Assembly: GCF_025642255.1 (NCBI RefSeq)
Contig: NZ_CP106759.1
Span: 3,189,501-3,253,500 of the forward strand
DNA: 64,000 nt
Source: Stenotrophomonas maltophilia
Lineage (GTDB): Bacteria > Pseudomonadota > Gammaproteobacteria > Xanthomonadales > Xanthomonadaceae
Reading direction: 5' to 3'
The notes below the pieces were generated by a model. It saw only the letters and a list, made by a program, of their open reading frames with translations. It ran no database searches and was not told the origin of the DNA. Positions 1 to 6,660 of the stretch are shown in pieces. The translations under genes and the position numbers were made by a program. Position 1 is the first letter of the stretch, and every line of letters begins with the position of its first letter.

Positions 1-47
1 ACCACCACACCCAGCACCCAGGGCCATACCGCCTTTCCACTCTGCAT
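1..47 (-). CDS. N-terminus of a probable membrane protein (partial)
   Basis: An ATG at 47-45 on the minus strand opens a frame that runs off the left edge of the window. The visible start reads MQSGKAVWPWVLGVVV, a short polar head followed by a hydrophobic stretch, as in a signal anchor or first membrane helix. A GAGGGA ribosome-binding site lies about 7 bases upstream. The gene is divergent from the glutathione transferase that begins at 219. Only 15 codons are visible, so no family can be named. Confidence 0.45.
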   Translation of the reverse strand, partial: MQSGKAVWPWVLGVV

Positions 48-218
48 GATGCAGTCCCTCGTTTTCCATCTGCATGGACAAGGTGTGACCCTCTCGATTC
101 CCGAGGGTTCCCCGCGTGTTCCGCTGCCGTTGGGGTTGGCGCCGCACGCAGGGCACGCTCACGCCTGCTTTGCGCGCGCTGCGCGAGGCTGTGCATCTTG
201 TCGCGGGGAGACCGTGTC

Positions 219-929
219 ATGCACTACGCGTTGTACTACTGGACCGGCATCCAGGGACGTGGCGAATTCGTACGATTGGCCTTGGAAGACGCTGGCGCCG
301 ACTACATCGACATGGCGCGGATACATGGCGACGCCGCGATGCAGCCCTTTCTCGATGGCCACAGTGAGGGCGCGCAACCGTTCGCCCCCCCGTTCCTCAA
401 GGCGGGGCGTGAGGTCATCGCGCAGGTCGCAGCGATCCTGGATTTTCTCGGCCCAACCCTGGATCTGGTGCCGCAGGCCGCGGCGCGGCGCATGCAGGCG
501 CTGCAGTTGCAGCTGACCATTGCCGACCTGGTGGCTGAAGTACACGACACCCACCATCCGATTGCCGCGTCGAAGTACTACGAGGAACAGAAGACCGAAG
601 CCAACGCACGTGCGGCGTCATTGCGCAGCGAGCGGCTGCCGAAGTTCCTCGGCTATTTCGAGCAGGTGCTGGCGGCCAACGGTGGCCGCCATGCACTGCG
701 CGAGCACTCCTACGTGGATCTGTCGCTGTTCCAGCTGATGAGCGGGCTGGACTACATGTTGCCGCGCCGGATGCAGGCACTCACGCCGCGCCTGCCCCTG
801 CTGCGGGCACTGCAGGAGCGGGTGGCGAAGCGACCGAACATCGCTGCCTATCTCGCGTCGGAGCGGCGATTGGCGTTCAACACCAACGGCATCTTCCGCC
901 ACTACTCCGAGCTGGACGGAGAGCGGTAG
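219..929 (+). CDS. glutathione S-transferase family protein
   Basis: This 236-residue cytosolic protein has the two-domain glutathione transferase layout: an N-terminal thioredoxin-like half beginning MHYALYYWTGIQGRGEFVRL and an all-helical C-terminal half with the DLSLFQLMSGLDYML helix. Such enzymes conjugate or reduce electrophilic substrates with glutathione; the substrate here cannot be read from sequence. An in-frame ATG lies 21 bases upstream, but the start at 219 is preferred because GGGGAG sits 8 bases before it and the protein then begins directly with the first beta strand. The stop codon TAG lies inside a SMAG repeat (926-948), so the repeat sets the C-terminus. Family assignment is confident. 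Confidence 0.85.
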   Translation: MHYALYYWTGIQGRGEFVRLALEDAGADYIDMARIHGDAAMQPFLDGHSEGAQPFAPPFLKAGREVIAQVAAILDFLGPTLDLVPQAAARRMQALQLQLTIADLVAEVHDTHHPIAASKYYEEQKTEANARAASLRSERLPKFLGYFEQVLAANGGRHALREHSYVDLSLFQLMSGLDYMLPRRMQALTPRLPLLRALQERVAKRPNIAAYLASERRLAFNTNGIFRHYSELDGER

Positions 930-948
930 CGCCGGGCCATGCCCGGCG
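926..948 (+). repeat. SMAG-type palindromic repeat overlapping a stop codon
   Basis: GTAGCGCCGGGCCATGCCCG-type element: a GTAG head followed by a GCCGGGC/GCCCGGC hairpin. The TAG at 927-929 is the stop codon of the glutathione transferase. Other copies of this family lie at 2880, 20310, 20391, 34490, 40317, 42653, 46242, 48328 and 55190-55250. Confidence 0.85.
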
Positions 949-957
949 TGTTCCCGG

Positions 958-2568
958 TCAATGATCGGCGCGATCACCCAGCGGCTTCACCGCCTGCTTC
1001 TGCAGCGACAACAGCCCCAGCAGCAGTGCCAGCGCCACGTAAGCCCCTGCAAACTGCCAGCTGATGGTACGCGCCAGGCCTTCAAGGTCCCACGGCAGGT
1101 AGATGCCGCCGCGCGGATCCACCGAGTGGATCAGGCCGAACAGGGTCAGCACAGCCGCCACCAGCAGGAAGCCGCAGGCACGGCGCAGACGGCCGTCAAC
1201 CATCGCGGCCACGGCGGAAATCCACAGCATCGAGGTGATGATGAAGCCGTTGCCCAGAGTGAAGATCACCGCCAGTTCCGGCAGGCCGTGTCCATCGAGC
1301 TTGGTCAGCAGCTGCGGCAGCTGGTCCGGTGCGATCCAGCCCGGCGCTTTGATCGCCAGCAGGTAGGCCACCGAAGGCAGGAAGCCGAACACCATCGCTC
1401 CGGCGTGCTGTCGCGGTGTGGCCTGGAAGGCCTGGGTGGTGATGTCGATGGCGACGTACACGATGATCGGCGCCAGCACCGCCAGCGGCAGCCACTGCAC
1501 CAGCCCGGAAATGATGCCCAGCATGCCGCCGATGCCGACGAACAGGCCCGTCAGCAGCGTGTACCCGCTGCGTGCGCCCATGTGCTTGTATGCAGGCTGG
1601 CCGATGTAGGGGGTGGTCTGCGCGACACCGCCGCAGACACCGGCCACCAGCGTGGCCACCGCTTCCACCAGCAGGATATCGCGGGTGCGGTAATCATCCC
1701 CGGCCGCGCGCGCGCTCTCGGACACGTTGATGCCACCGACCACCATCAGCAGGCCGAACGGCAACAGCAGCGGCAGGTAGGTCATTGCCGTGGGCAGGCC
1801 GTCCAGGAAGCCCAGCGTCGGCAGCGGCAGCACCACCTGCGGCGGCGTCCACGCCGGCACGTGGAAGCCGGGGGCCCCCAGTCCCGCCAGACCGAGGCCG
1901 TAGTACAGGACGGTGCCGAACACGAACGCCAGCAGCACACCCGGGCCACGCACCGGCAGCCGGCCCTTGGCGATCAGCACATACAGCAGCAGGCCCAACG
2001 TGGTGAAGCCGACCAGTGGCGAACGCAGGGTTTCCAGCAACGGCAGCAGGCCCATCAGTACCAGCGCGATGCCGGCGATGGAGCCGAGCAACGCTGCACG
2101 CGGCAGCGCGCGGGTGACGGCTTCGCCGAAGAAGGAGAGCACCAGCTTGAGCGCGCCCATGATGACCAGCGCCGCCATGCCCAGCTGCCAGGTCGCAATG
2201 CCGGCGGCATGCGGGTCCATGCCCTGCTGCTTGAACGCGACGAACGCCGGACCGAGTACCAGCAACGCCATGCCGATGCTGGTGGGTGCATCCAGCCCCA
2301 GCGGCATCGCGGTGACGTCATCACGCCCCGTGCGTGCCGCCAACCGGCGTGCCATCAGGGTGTACAGCAGATTGCCGATCAGCACGCCGAAGGCGGTACC
2401 GGGAAACATGCGGCCGAACACCACGTCGGCGGGAAACTGGAAGATGCCGACCAACGCCATGGCGATGAAGCCGAGGATGGAGAGGTTGTCGACGACCAGG
2501 CCGAAGAAGCCATTGAAGTCACCGGCGACGAACCAGCGACGCGGTGCGGCGGAAGCGGGAGCGGACAT
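958..2568 (-). CDS. NCS2-like (xanthine/uracil/vitamin C permease superfamily) membrane transporter
   Basis: The 536-residue integral membrane protein has about 12-14 hydrophobic helices. It begins MSAPASAAPRRWFVAGDFNG; the next region includes FGRMFPGTAFGVLIGNLLY and DDVTAMPLGLDAPTSIGM, which resembles the early helices of nucleobase permeases. The middle contains GGINVSESARAAGDDY, comparable to the conserved acidic/Asn segment in helix 8 of that superfamily. It probably moves a nucleobase or related compound by proton or sodium symport, but the substrate is not predictable. The open frame extends about 110 codons upstream through a repeat-rich region; the ATG at 2568 was chosen because the protein family-like sequence starts there. 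It stands alone on the minus strand. Confidence 0.75.
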   Translation of the reverse strand: MSAPASAAPRRWFVAGDFNGFFGLVVDNLSILGFIAMALVGIFQFPADVVFGRMFPGTAFGVLIGNLLYTLMARRLAARTGRDDVTAMPLGLDAPTSIGMALLVLGPAFVAFKQQGMDPHAAGIATWQLGMAALVIMGALKLVLSFFGEAVTRALPRAALLGSIAGIALVLMGLLPLLETLRSPLVGFTTLGLLLYVLIAKGRLPVRGPGVLLAFVFGTVLYYGLGLAGLGAPGFHVPAWTPPQVVLPLPTLGFLDGLPTAMTYLPLLLPFGLLMVVGGINVSESARAAGDDYRTRDILLVEAVATLVAGVCGGVAQTTPYIGQPAYKHMGARSGYTLLTGLFVGIGGMLGIISGLVQWLPLAVLAPIIVYVAIDITTQAFQATPRQHAGAMVFGFLPSVAYLLAIKAPGWIAPDQLPQLLTKLDGHGLPELAVIFTLGNGFIITSMLWISAVAAMVDGRLRRACGFLLVAAVLTLFGLIHSVDPRGGIYLPWDLEGLARTISWQFAGAYVALALLLGLLSLQKQAVKPLGDRADH

Positions 2569-2710
2569 GGAAGGGGCGATGGGGGTGGGGAGCGCCGATG
2601 GTAGGCCCAGCGGGGCCGGCGCGCCAATTCCACGGTGGAATGATGGGTTCCAGCCAACGGCAGGGCCCCTCGTGGCTGGACGCAAATCGCAGATTCCCGG
2701 GCTGGCCCGT

Positions 2711-2802
2711 GCGGGTGGGCGTCGCGGGGGACGCCGTGAACCCATCCCTGGGGGCTTGTCCGCGGCATCCATGCCGCGGACACCCCCGCGACGCCCACCC
2801 GC
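2711..2802. repeat. 92-bp palindromic element, copy A
   Basis: Perfect 20-base arms (2711-2730 and 2783-2802) enclose an asymmetric spacer and a second perfect hairpin, TCCGCGGCAT/ATGCCGCGGA at 2759-2780. A related element lies in the opposite orientation at 3067-3168. The two share the interior but differ in the outer arms, and the differences on one side are matched on the other, so pairing is preserved. Confidence 0.8.
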
Positions 2803-2879
2803 CCGGCCCCTGACAGTTTCCCGCGTGTGCCAGCCACGGAAGAGAATCAAAAGATCAAAAGCAAAGGCAGGCTCTCGTT

Positions 2880-2943
2880 GTAGCGCCGAGCGCATGCTCG
2901 GCTGCCATACGCGAAGCCTCTGAGCCGAGCATGGCTCGGCTAC
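2880..2943. repeat. inverted pair of SMAG-type repeats
   Basis: One element (2880-2904, GTAGCGCCGAGCGCATGCTC...) and a second in the opposite orientation (2923-2943, ending CTCGGCTAC) are separated by about 18 bases. Paired, head-outward copies are a usual arrangement for SMAG elements. The pair lies in the 680-base gap between the permease and poxB. Confidence 0.8.
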
Positions 2944-2972
2944 AGAAGATCATCCCGATCACTCCTTCGTTC

Positions 2973-3016
2973 ATCCACGCATGGCGTGGATCTACCGTGT
3001 CGACCAAGGTCGACAC
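2973..3016. repeat. two adjacent short palindromes
   Basis: ATCCACGCATGGCGTGGAT (2973-2991) and GTGTCGACCAAGGTCGACAC (2997-3016, 9-base perfect arms) lie six bases apart. They look like members of further dispersed palindrome families rather than operators, since no gene start is near. Apart from the repeats at 2711-3232, nothing gene-like is visible in the 2569-3247 gap. Confidence 0.65.
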
Positions 3017-3066
3017 CCATCAGGCAACAGCCATGCCATTCCGACAGATCACAGGAATCTGTCGAA

Positions 3067-3168
3067 GGCGGGGTGGGTCCGGTTGCGGGGGTGTCCGCGG
3101 CATGGATGCCGCGGCCAAGCCCCCAAGGACGGGTTTACGGCGTCCCCCGCAACCTGACCCACCCCGCC
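3067..3168. repeat. 102-bp palindromic element, copy B (inverted relative to copy A)
   Basis: Arms at 3067-3091 and 3144-3168 pair over 25 bases with one mismatch. The interior holds the same TCCGCGGCAT-type hairpin and the same TTACGGCGTCCCCCGCAA-type shoulder as the element at 2711-2802, read on the other strand. The outer arm reads GGGTGGGTC(C/A)GGTTGCGGGG, whereas copy A has GGGTGGGCGTCGCGGGGG. Confidence 0.8.
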
Positions 3169-3212
3169 ATCCCCCAGATAACCCGCTTCTGCTCTGGCTC
3201 TGGCTCGTAGCG

Positions 3213-3232
3213 GGTGCAGGGCGCAGCCCTGC
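3213..3232. repeat. GCAGGGCTGCGCCCTGC palindrome, copy 1
   Basis: On the minus strand this reads GCAGGGCTGCGCCCTGCACC and lies 15 bases after the poxB stop. Identical 20-base copies occur at 46165-46184 and 60381-60400, each just after a stop codon and in the same orientation relative to the preceding gene. Confidence 0.8.
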
Positions 3233-3247
3233 ATAAAACCCCAACCC

Positions 3248-4966
3248 TCACTTCTTCAGGAAGTTGTCCACCAGCAGATGCTTCACGTCGTCGAAGCGGC
3301 CATTCAACACCGCCTTGGCCGCATACAGGGCCGTACCCGCCACCTGTTTGGCCTCGATCTGCGGCGGCATCACCAGCTCCGCCCGGCTGGTATGCACGTC
3401 CAGCAATGCCGGACCGCGCTGGGCGAGGAAGTCCTGTACGGCCTTCTCCAGGTCCTCGCTGCGGGTGACCGTGCGGCCATGGAAACCGATCACCTCGGCC
3501 AGACGGCCGAAATCCGGATTCTTCAGATCGGTGTAGTTGTCCAGCAGCCCTTCCACCTTCTGCTCCAACTCCACGAAGTTCAACGAACCGTTGTTGAACA
3601 CCACCACCTTGATCGGCAGCTTCTCCTGCACGGCGGTCAGCAGATCGCCCAGCAGCATCGCCAGGCCGCCATCGCCCGACAGCGAGATCACCTGCCGGCC
3701 CGGGAACGCCTTCTGCAGGCCCAGCGCCTGCGGCATCGCATTGGCCATCGTCCCGTGCAGGAGACTGGTGAGCGTGCGGCGACGGCCATTGACGCGGATA
3801 TGCCGCAGCACCCACACCATCGGCGAGCCACCGTCGGCGGTGAACAACGCATCGTCGCTGGCGTATTTCGACAGCAGCGCGGTCAGGTGCTGCGGATGGA
3901 TCAGTTCGCCCTCGCCCGGCTGCTCCTCCTGCTCACGCTTGGCCAGCGCCTTGTCGCGACGCTCGATACACTCGTCGAGGAACGTGCTGTCCTCGCGGGG
4001 TGGCAGCATCGGCAGCAGTGCATCCAGCGTCGGTGCGATGTCACCCACCACGCCCAGGTTAACCGGATGGCGGCGACCGAGATGGCTGCCATCGCGATCG
4101 ACCTGGATGATCGTCGCCTTGTCCGGATAGAACTGCCCCCAGGCAAAATCGGCGCCGAGCAGCAGCAGCGTGTCGCACTCCATCAGGGTGTGGAACCCGG
4201 ATTCGATGCCGAAGATGCCGGTCATGCCCATGTTGTACGGGTTGTCCGGCTCGACGAAGTCCTTGGCACGCGAGGTGTGCGCGATCGGGGCCTGCAGGCG
4301 CCGGGCCAGTTCCAGAAGCTGCGCATGGGCGCCCTGGCAACCGGCACCGGCATAGATGCCGATGCGCTTGCCCTGCCCCAGCAACCCGGCGATGCGCTGC
4401 AGCTCGCCATCCGACGGGCGCAGCACCGGCTGGGTGTAGTGCACCGAGAACGGTACATCGTGCTTCACCTCGGCCTGGCTGATGTCGGCCGGCAGGATCA
4501 CCACCGCCACGCCGCGGCGGCTGATCGCCGCCTGGCAGGCCAGGGCGACCACGCGTCGTGCCTGCGCCGGGCTGTGCACCTGCTCGCAGAACACCGTGCA
4601 GCTGCCATAGACCGCCTTGAAATCCACTTCCTGGGGGAATTCCATGCCCAGTTCGCTGGTCACCACCTGGCTGGCGATCAGCACCATCGGTGCGCGGTTG
4701 CGGTTGCTTTCAAAGATGCCATTGATGAAATGCAGGCCGCCGGGACCGCAGGAGCCGGCACAGGCCGTCAGCTCGCCGCTCACCAGCGAGTCGGCGCCGG
4801 CGGCGAAGGCGGCCACCTCTTCGTGGCGCACATGCACCCATTCGATTTCGCTGCGATGCAGTGCATCGGTGACGTGGTTCAACGTGTCGCCGACGATGCC
4901 ATAACAGCGGCGGACACCCGCCTGCTGCAGGGTATCGACAACGATCTCGGCAACGCGCTTGCTCAT
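3248..4966 (-). CDS. poxB: pyruvate dehydrogenase (quinone) / pyruvate oxidase PoxB
   Basis: This thiamine-diphosphate flavoenzyme decarboxylates pyruvate to acetate and CO2 and passes electrons to membrane quinone. With the ATG at 4966 it has 572 residues, the same length as E. coli PoxB, and aligns along its whole length. Visible features are the N-terminal pyrimidine-binding domain with the RHEEVAAFAAG cofactor-activating Glu (about residue 49-50) and AGSCGPGGLHFINGIFES, a central FAD domain with NPYNMGMTGIFG, and the C-terminal ThDP/Mg motif GDGGLAML through VVFNNGSLNF (about 428-460). The extreme C-terminus is amphipathic, as in the lipid-activated tail of PoxB. An ATG nine bases upstream (4975) is less likely because GAGG would overlap it. 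A single-gene unit. Confidence 0.93.
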   Translation of the reverse strand: MSKRVAEIVVDTLQQAGVRRCYGIVGDTLNHVTDALHRSEIEWVHVRHEEVAAFAAGADSLVSGELTACAGSCGPGGLHFINGIFESNRNRAPMVLIASQVVTSELGMEFPQEVDFKAVYGSCTVFCEQVHSPAQARRVVALACQAAISRRGVAVVILPADISQAEVKHDVPFSVHYTQPVLRPSDGELQRIAGLLGQGKRIGIYAGAGCQGAHAQLLELARRLQAPIAHTSRAKDFVEPDNPYNMGMTGIFGIESGFHTLMECDTLLLLGADFAWGQFYPDKATIIQVDRDGSHLGRRHPVNLGVVGDIAPTLDALLPMLPPREDSTFLDECIERRDKALAKREQEEQPGEGELIHPQHLTALLSKYASDDALFTADGGSPMVWVLRHIRVNGRRRTLTSLLHGTMANAMPQALGLQKAFPGRQVISLSGDGGLAMLLGDLLTAVQEKLPIKVVVFNNGSLNFVELEQKVEGLLDNYTDLKNPDFGRLAEVIGFHGRTVTRSEDLEKAVQDFLAQRGPALLDVHTSRAELVMPPQIEAKQVAGTALYAAKAVLNGRFDDVKHLLVDNFLKK

Positions 4967-5075
4967 CGGATGCATCCTCGAACGGGGGAACGTCCGAGGC
5001 TAGACCCGACGAAGTGATGCCTCCGTGGGCAAGGCATGCATCGCCTCGACAGGCAAAGTACAGAGCGATATCGGG

Positions 5076-5927
5076 TCAATCGTTGACGTTGATCCAGCCC
5101 ACCACCGCGCCGCTCTTCGGGTTGCGATACCGCACCTTCAGCCAACCCTCGTGTTCATCCAGCAGTTCCACGCGGTCGCCCTGCAGCAGGTAACGCTGGG
5201 TGCTGGGCGCACCGGGCCGGTCGAACAGGAACAGGCGCGCCGGCACCACGGTGGCCTGCTGGCTGCGCAGCGGGCCGTCGGGCGGTGCGCCCAGGCCATC
5301 AGCGATCGCGCTCTCCAGCACACGACCGGTGGGATCAAAGGTGCGCCAGACCGCCGACGGGCCCTGCTCGTCGGCCTGCACCCAACGCAGTGCGGCGTTC
5401 AGGGTATCGCCCAGCATCAAGACGCGCTCGGCGCGGTACAGATAGAGTTTCGCGCCTGCAAACCGGTACTGGTCCGTGTACCACATCGGGCCGCTGCGGC
5501 AGCTGCTGGTCAACGTGCGCGTGGCGGCATCAACGGTGAGCCCCATCAGGCCGCCGCAGTTGTCACGCCCATGGGTTTCGGCCTGCAGCGCGCGGAAACC
5601 ACCGCTGGCCGGATCGTAGCGATACACCGCCACCGCTTCATTGACCATGCCGACCGACGCGCGCGCAACCAGCTCCGGGCGCCCATCGAAATCAACATCC
5701 TCGGCTGACAACCGCGAATTGCCGTCGACGTCCGGGGCACCCGGCAGGCTCAGCCGCTTGCCAGAGGGCAGCAGCTGCACGGCAATGCTGCCGTCCTCCG
5801 CCACCTCAGCCTGCACGCCAATGCCAGGTGCCGCCTCGAAGCGCAGCGGCGCATCGCTGTCAGCAGCGTGCGCCAGCGGTACCAGCAGGCCCGCCAGCAG
5901 GCCAATCACGGTGTCCCTGTGTCTCAT
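5076..5927 (-). CDS. secreted XAC2610-like protein with C-terminal SH3-like domain
   Basis: The 283-residue precursor has a signal peptide (MRHRDTVIGLLAGLLVPLAHA, cleaved near residue 21). The middle carries a beta-propeller/FG-GAP-like stretch with a calcium-loop-like motif, AEDVDFDGRPEL (about residues 75-86), and SCRSGPMWYTDQYRF. The last 60 residues resemble a bacterial SH3 domain (RYLLQGDRVELLDEHEGWLK ... GWINV). The overall pattern recalls the XAC2610 family of xanthomonads, whose founding member was reported as an immunity protein for a peptidoglycan-cleaving type IV secretion effector. That assignment is from memory and moderate. No effector-like neighbour is present: upstream is a DUF3574 lipoprotein, downstream poxB. 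Confidence 0.65.
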   Translation of the reverse strand: MRHRDTVIGLLAGLLVPLAHAADSDAPLRFEAAPGIGVQAEVAEDGSIAVQLLPSGKRLSLPGAPDVDGNSRLSAEDVDFDGRPELVARASVGMVNEAVAVYRYDPASGGFRALQAETHGRDNCGGLMGLTVDAATRTLTSSCRSGPMWYTDQYRFAGAKLYLYRAERVLMLGDTLNAALRWVQADEQGPSAVWRTFDPTGRVLESAIADGLGAPPDGPLRSQQATVVPARLFLFDRPGAPSTQRYLLQGDRVELLDEHEGWLKVRYRNPKSGAVVGWINVND

Positions 5928-5963
5928 CGTCTTTCCCTGCGGCGCCAGGGCGGCGCCTCCCGG

Positions 5964-6446
5964 TCAGAACGATACGTCAACGGCCTGTCGCGACCACAGC
6001 ACCGACTGGTGCCCGGTCTGCTGCTTCCACGCCAGGCGGATGGCTTCGATGTCGGCACGACGCTGCGGGCTGTCTTCGTGCAGCACCACCAGTACCTTGG
6101 TGCGCAGGCGGTTCGGCGCAGCGTCACCCCGGAACAGCCACTGGCCGTAGGCATCGAACACGGTCAGGCCATCGGGGAAGCGCGGGGTCACTTCCTTGTC
6201 CAGGAACGTCCGCCACTGCGCCTCGCTGATGGTATCGGCCTGCGGTCGGTTGCCGGCGCCCTGCTCCTCGCCCACCCCGAAGTACAGCTCGCTGCGCACC
6301 CAGCCCTGGCCAGCGGACGGGCGTGCGGCATCCCCCTTCAGTTCAGCGGTCGTGGCCGTAGCGTAGGCGCTGGGCGCCTGCGAGGAGAGGCTGGCGCAGC
6401 CACTGGCGGCGAGCAGAACGGCGAAGGCAAGGCCAAGGTGTTTCAT
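5964..6446 (-). CDS. DUF3574 domain lipoprotein
   Basis: The 160-residue precursor begins MKHLGLAFAVLLAASGC, a lipoprotein signal peptide with the lipobox AASGC and the lipidated Cys at residue 17. The rest matches the DUF3574 pattern: WVRSELYFGVG near the start, FLDKEVTPRFPDGLTVFDAYGQW in the middle and KVLVVLHEDSPQRRADIEAIR towards the end. The function of this family is unknown. The ATG at 6446 is preferred to an upstream in-frame start because it begins the signal peptide directly. It precedes the XAC2610-like gene by 36 bases on the same strand and may be transcribed with it. Confidence 0.8.
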   Translation of the reverse strand: MKHLGLAFAVLLAASGCASLSSQAPSAYATATTAELKGDAARPSAGQGWVRSELYFGVGEEQGAGNRPQADTISEAQWRTFLDKEVTPRFPDGLTVFDAYGQWLFRGDAAPNRLRTKVLVVLHEDSPQRRADIEAIRLAWKQQTGHQSVLWSRQAVDVSF

Positions 6447-6660
6447 CGGTACAGCTCCGGGGAAGGGGGACAGTGCGAGCCGGCAGCGTACAGCGCCACC
6501 GGCCCGGCGTGCTGATGCCAACAGGGCATCAGCTCATGCCGGACCGGCAGGGGCTTGCATCAGCACCGGTCATCACGCGAAGATAATATATCGCTTCATC
6601 CGGATGGATGTAAGTGAAACTATCTCCCCCTTCCCCGTCGTCGTTGTTGCTGGAGCCCCC

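Noticed and set aside
961..2604. Long plus-strand open frame opposite the permease gene
   Set aside because: It is a Gln/His/Arg-rich shadow of the high-GC minus-strand gene. The same applies to the long antisense frames at 27744-30737, 43498-45900, 40019-42403, 50442-52061, 53271-55112 and 56311-59088.
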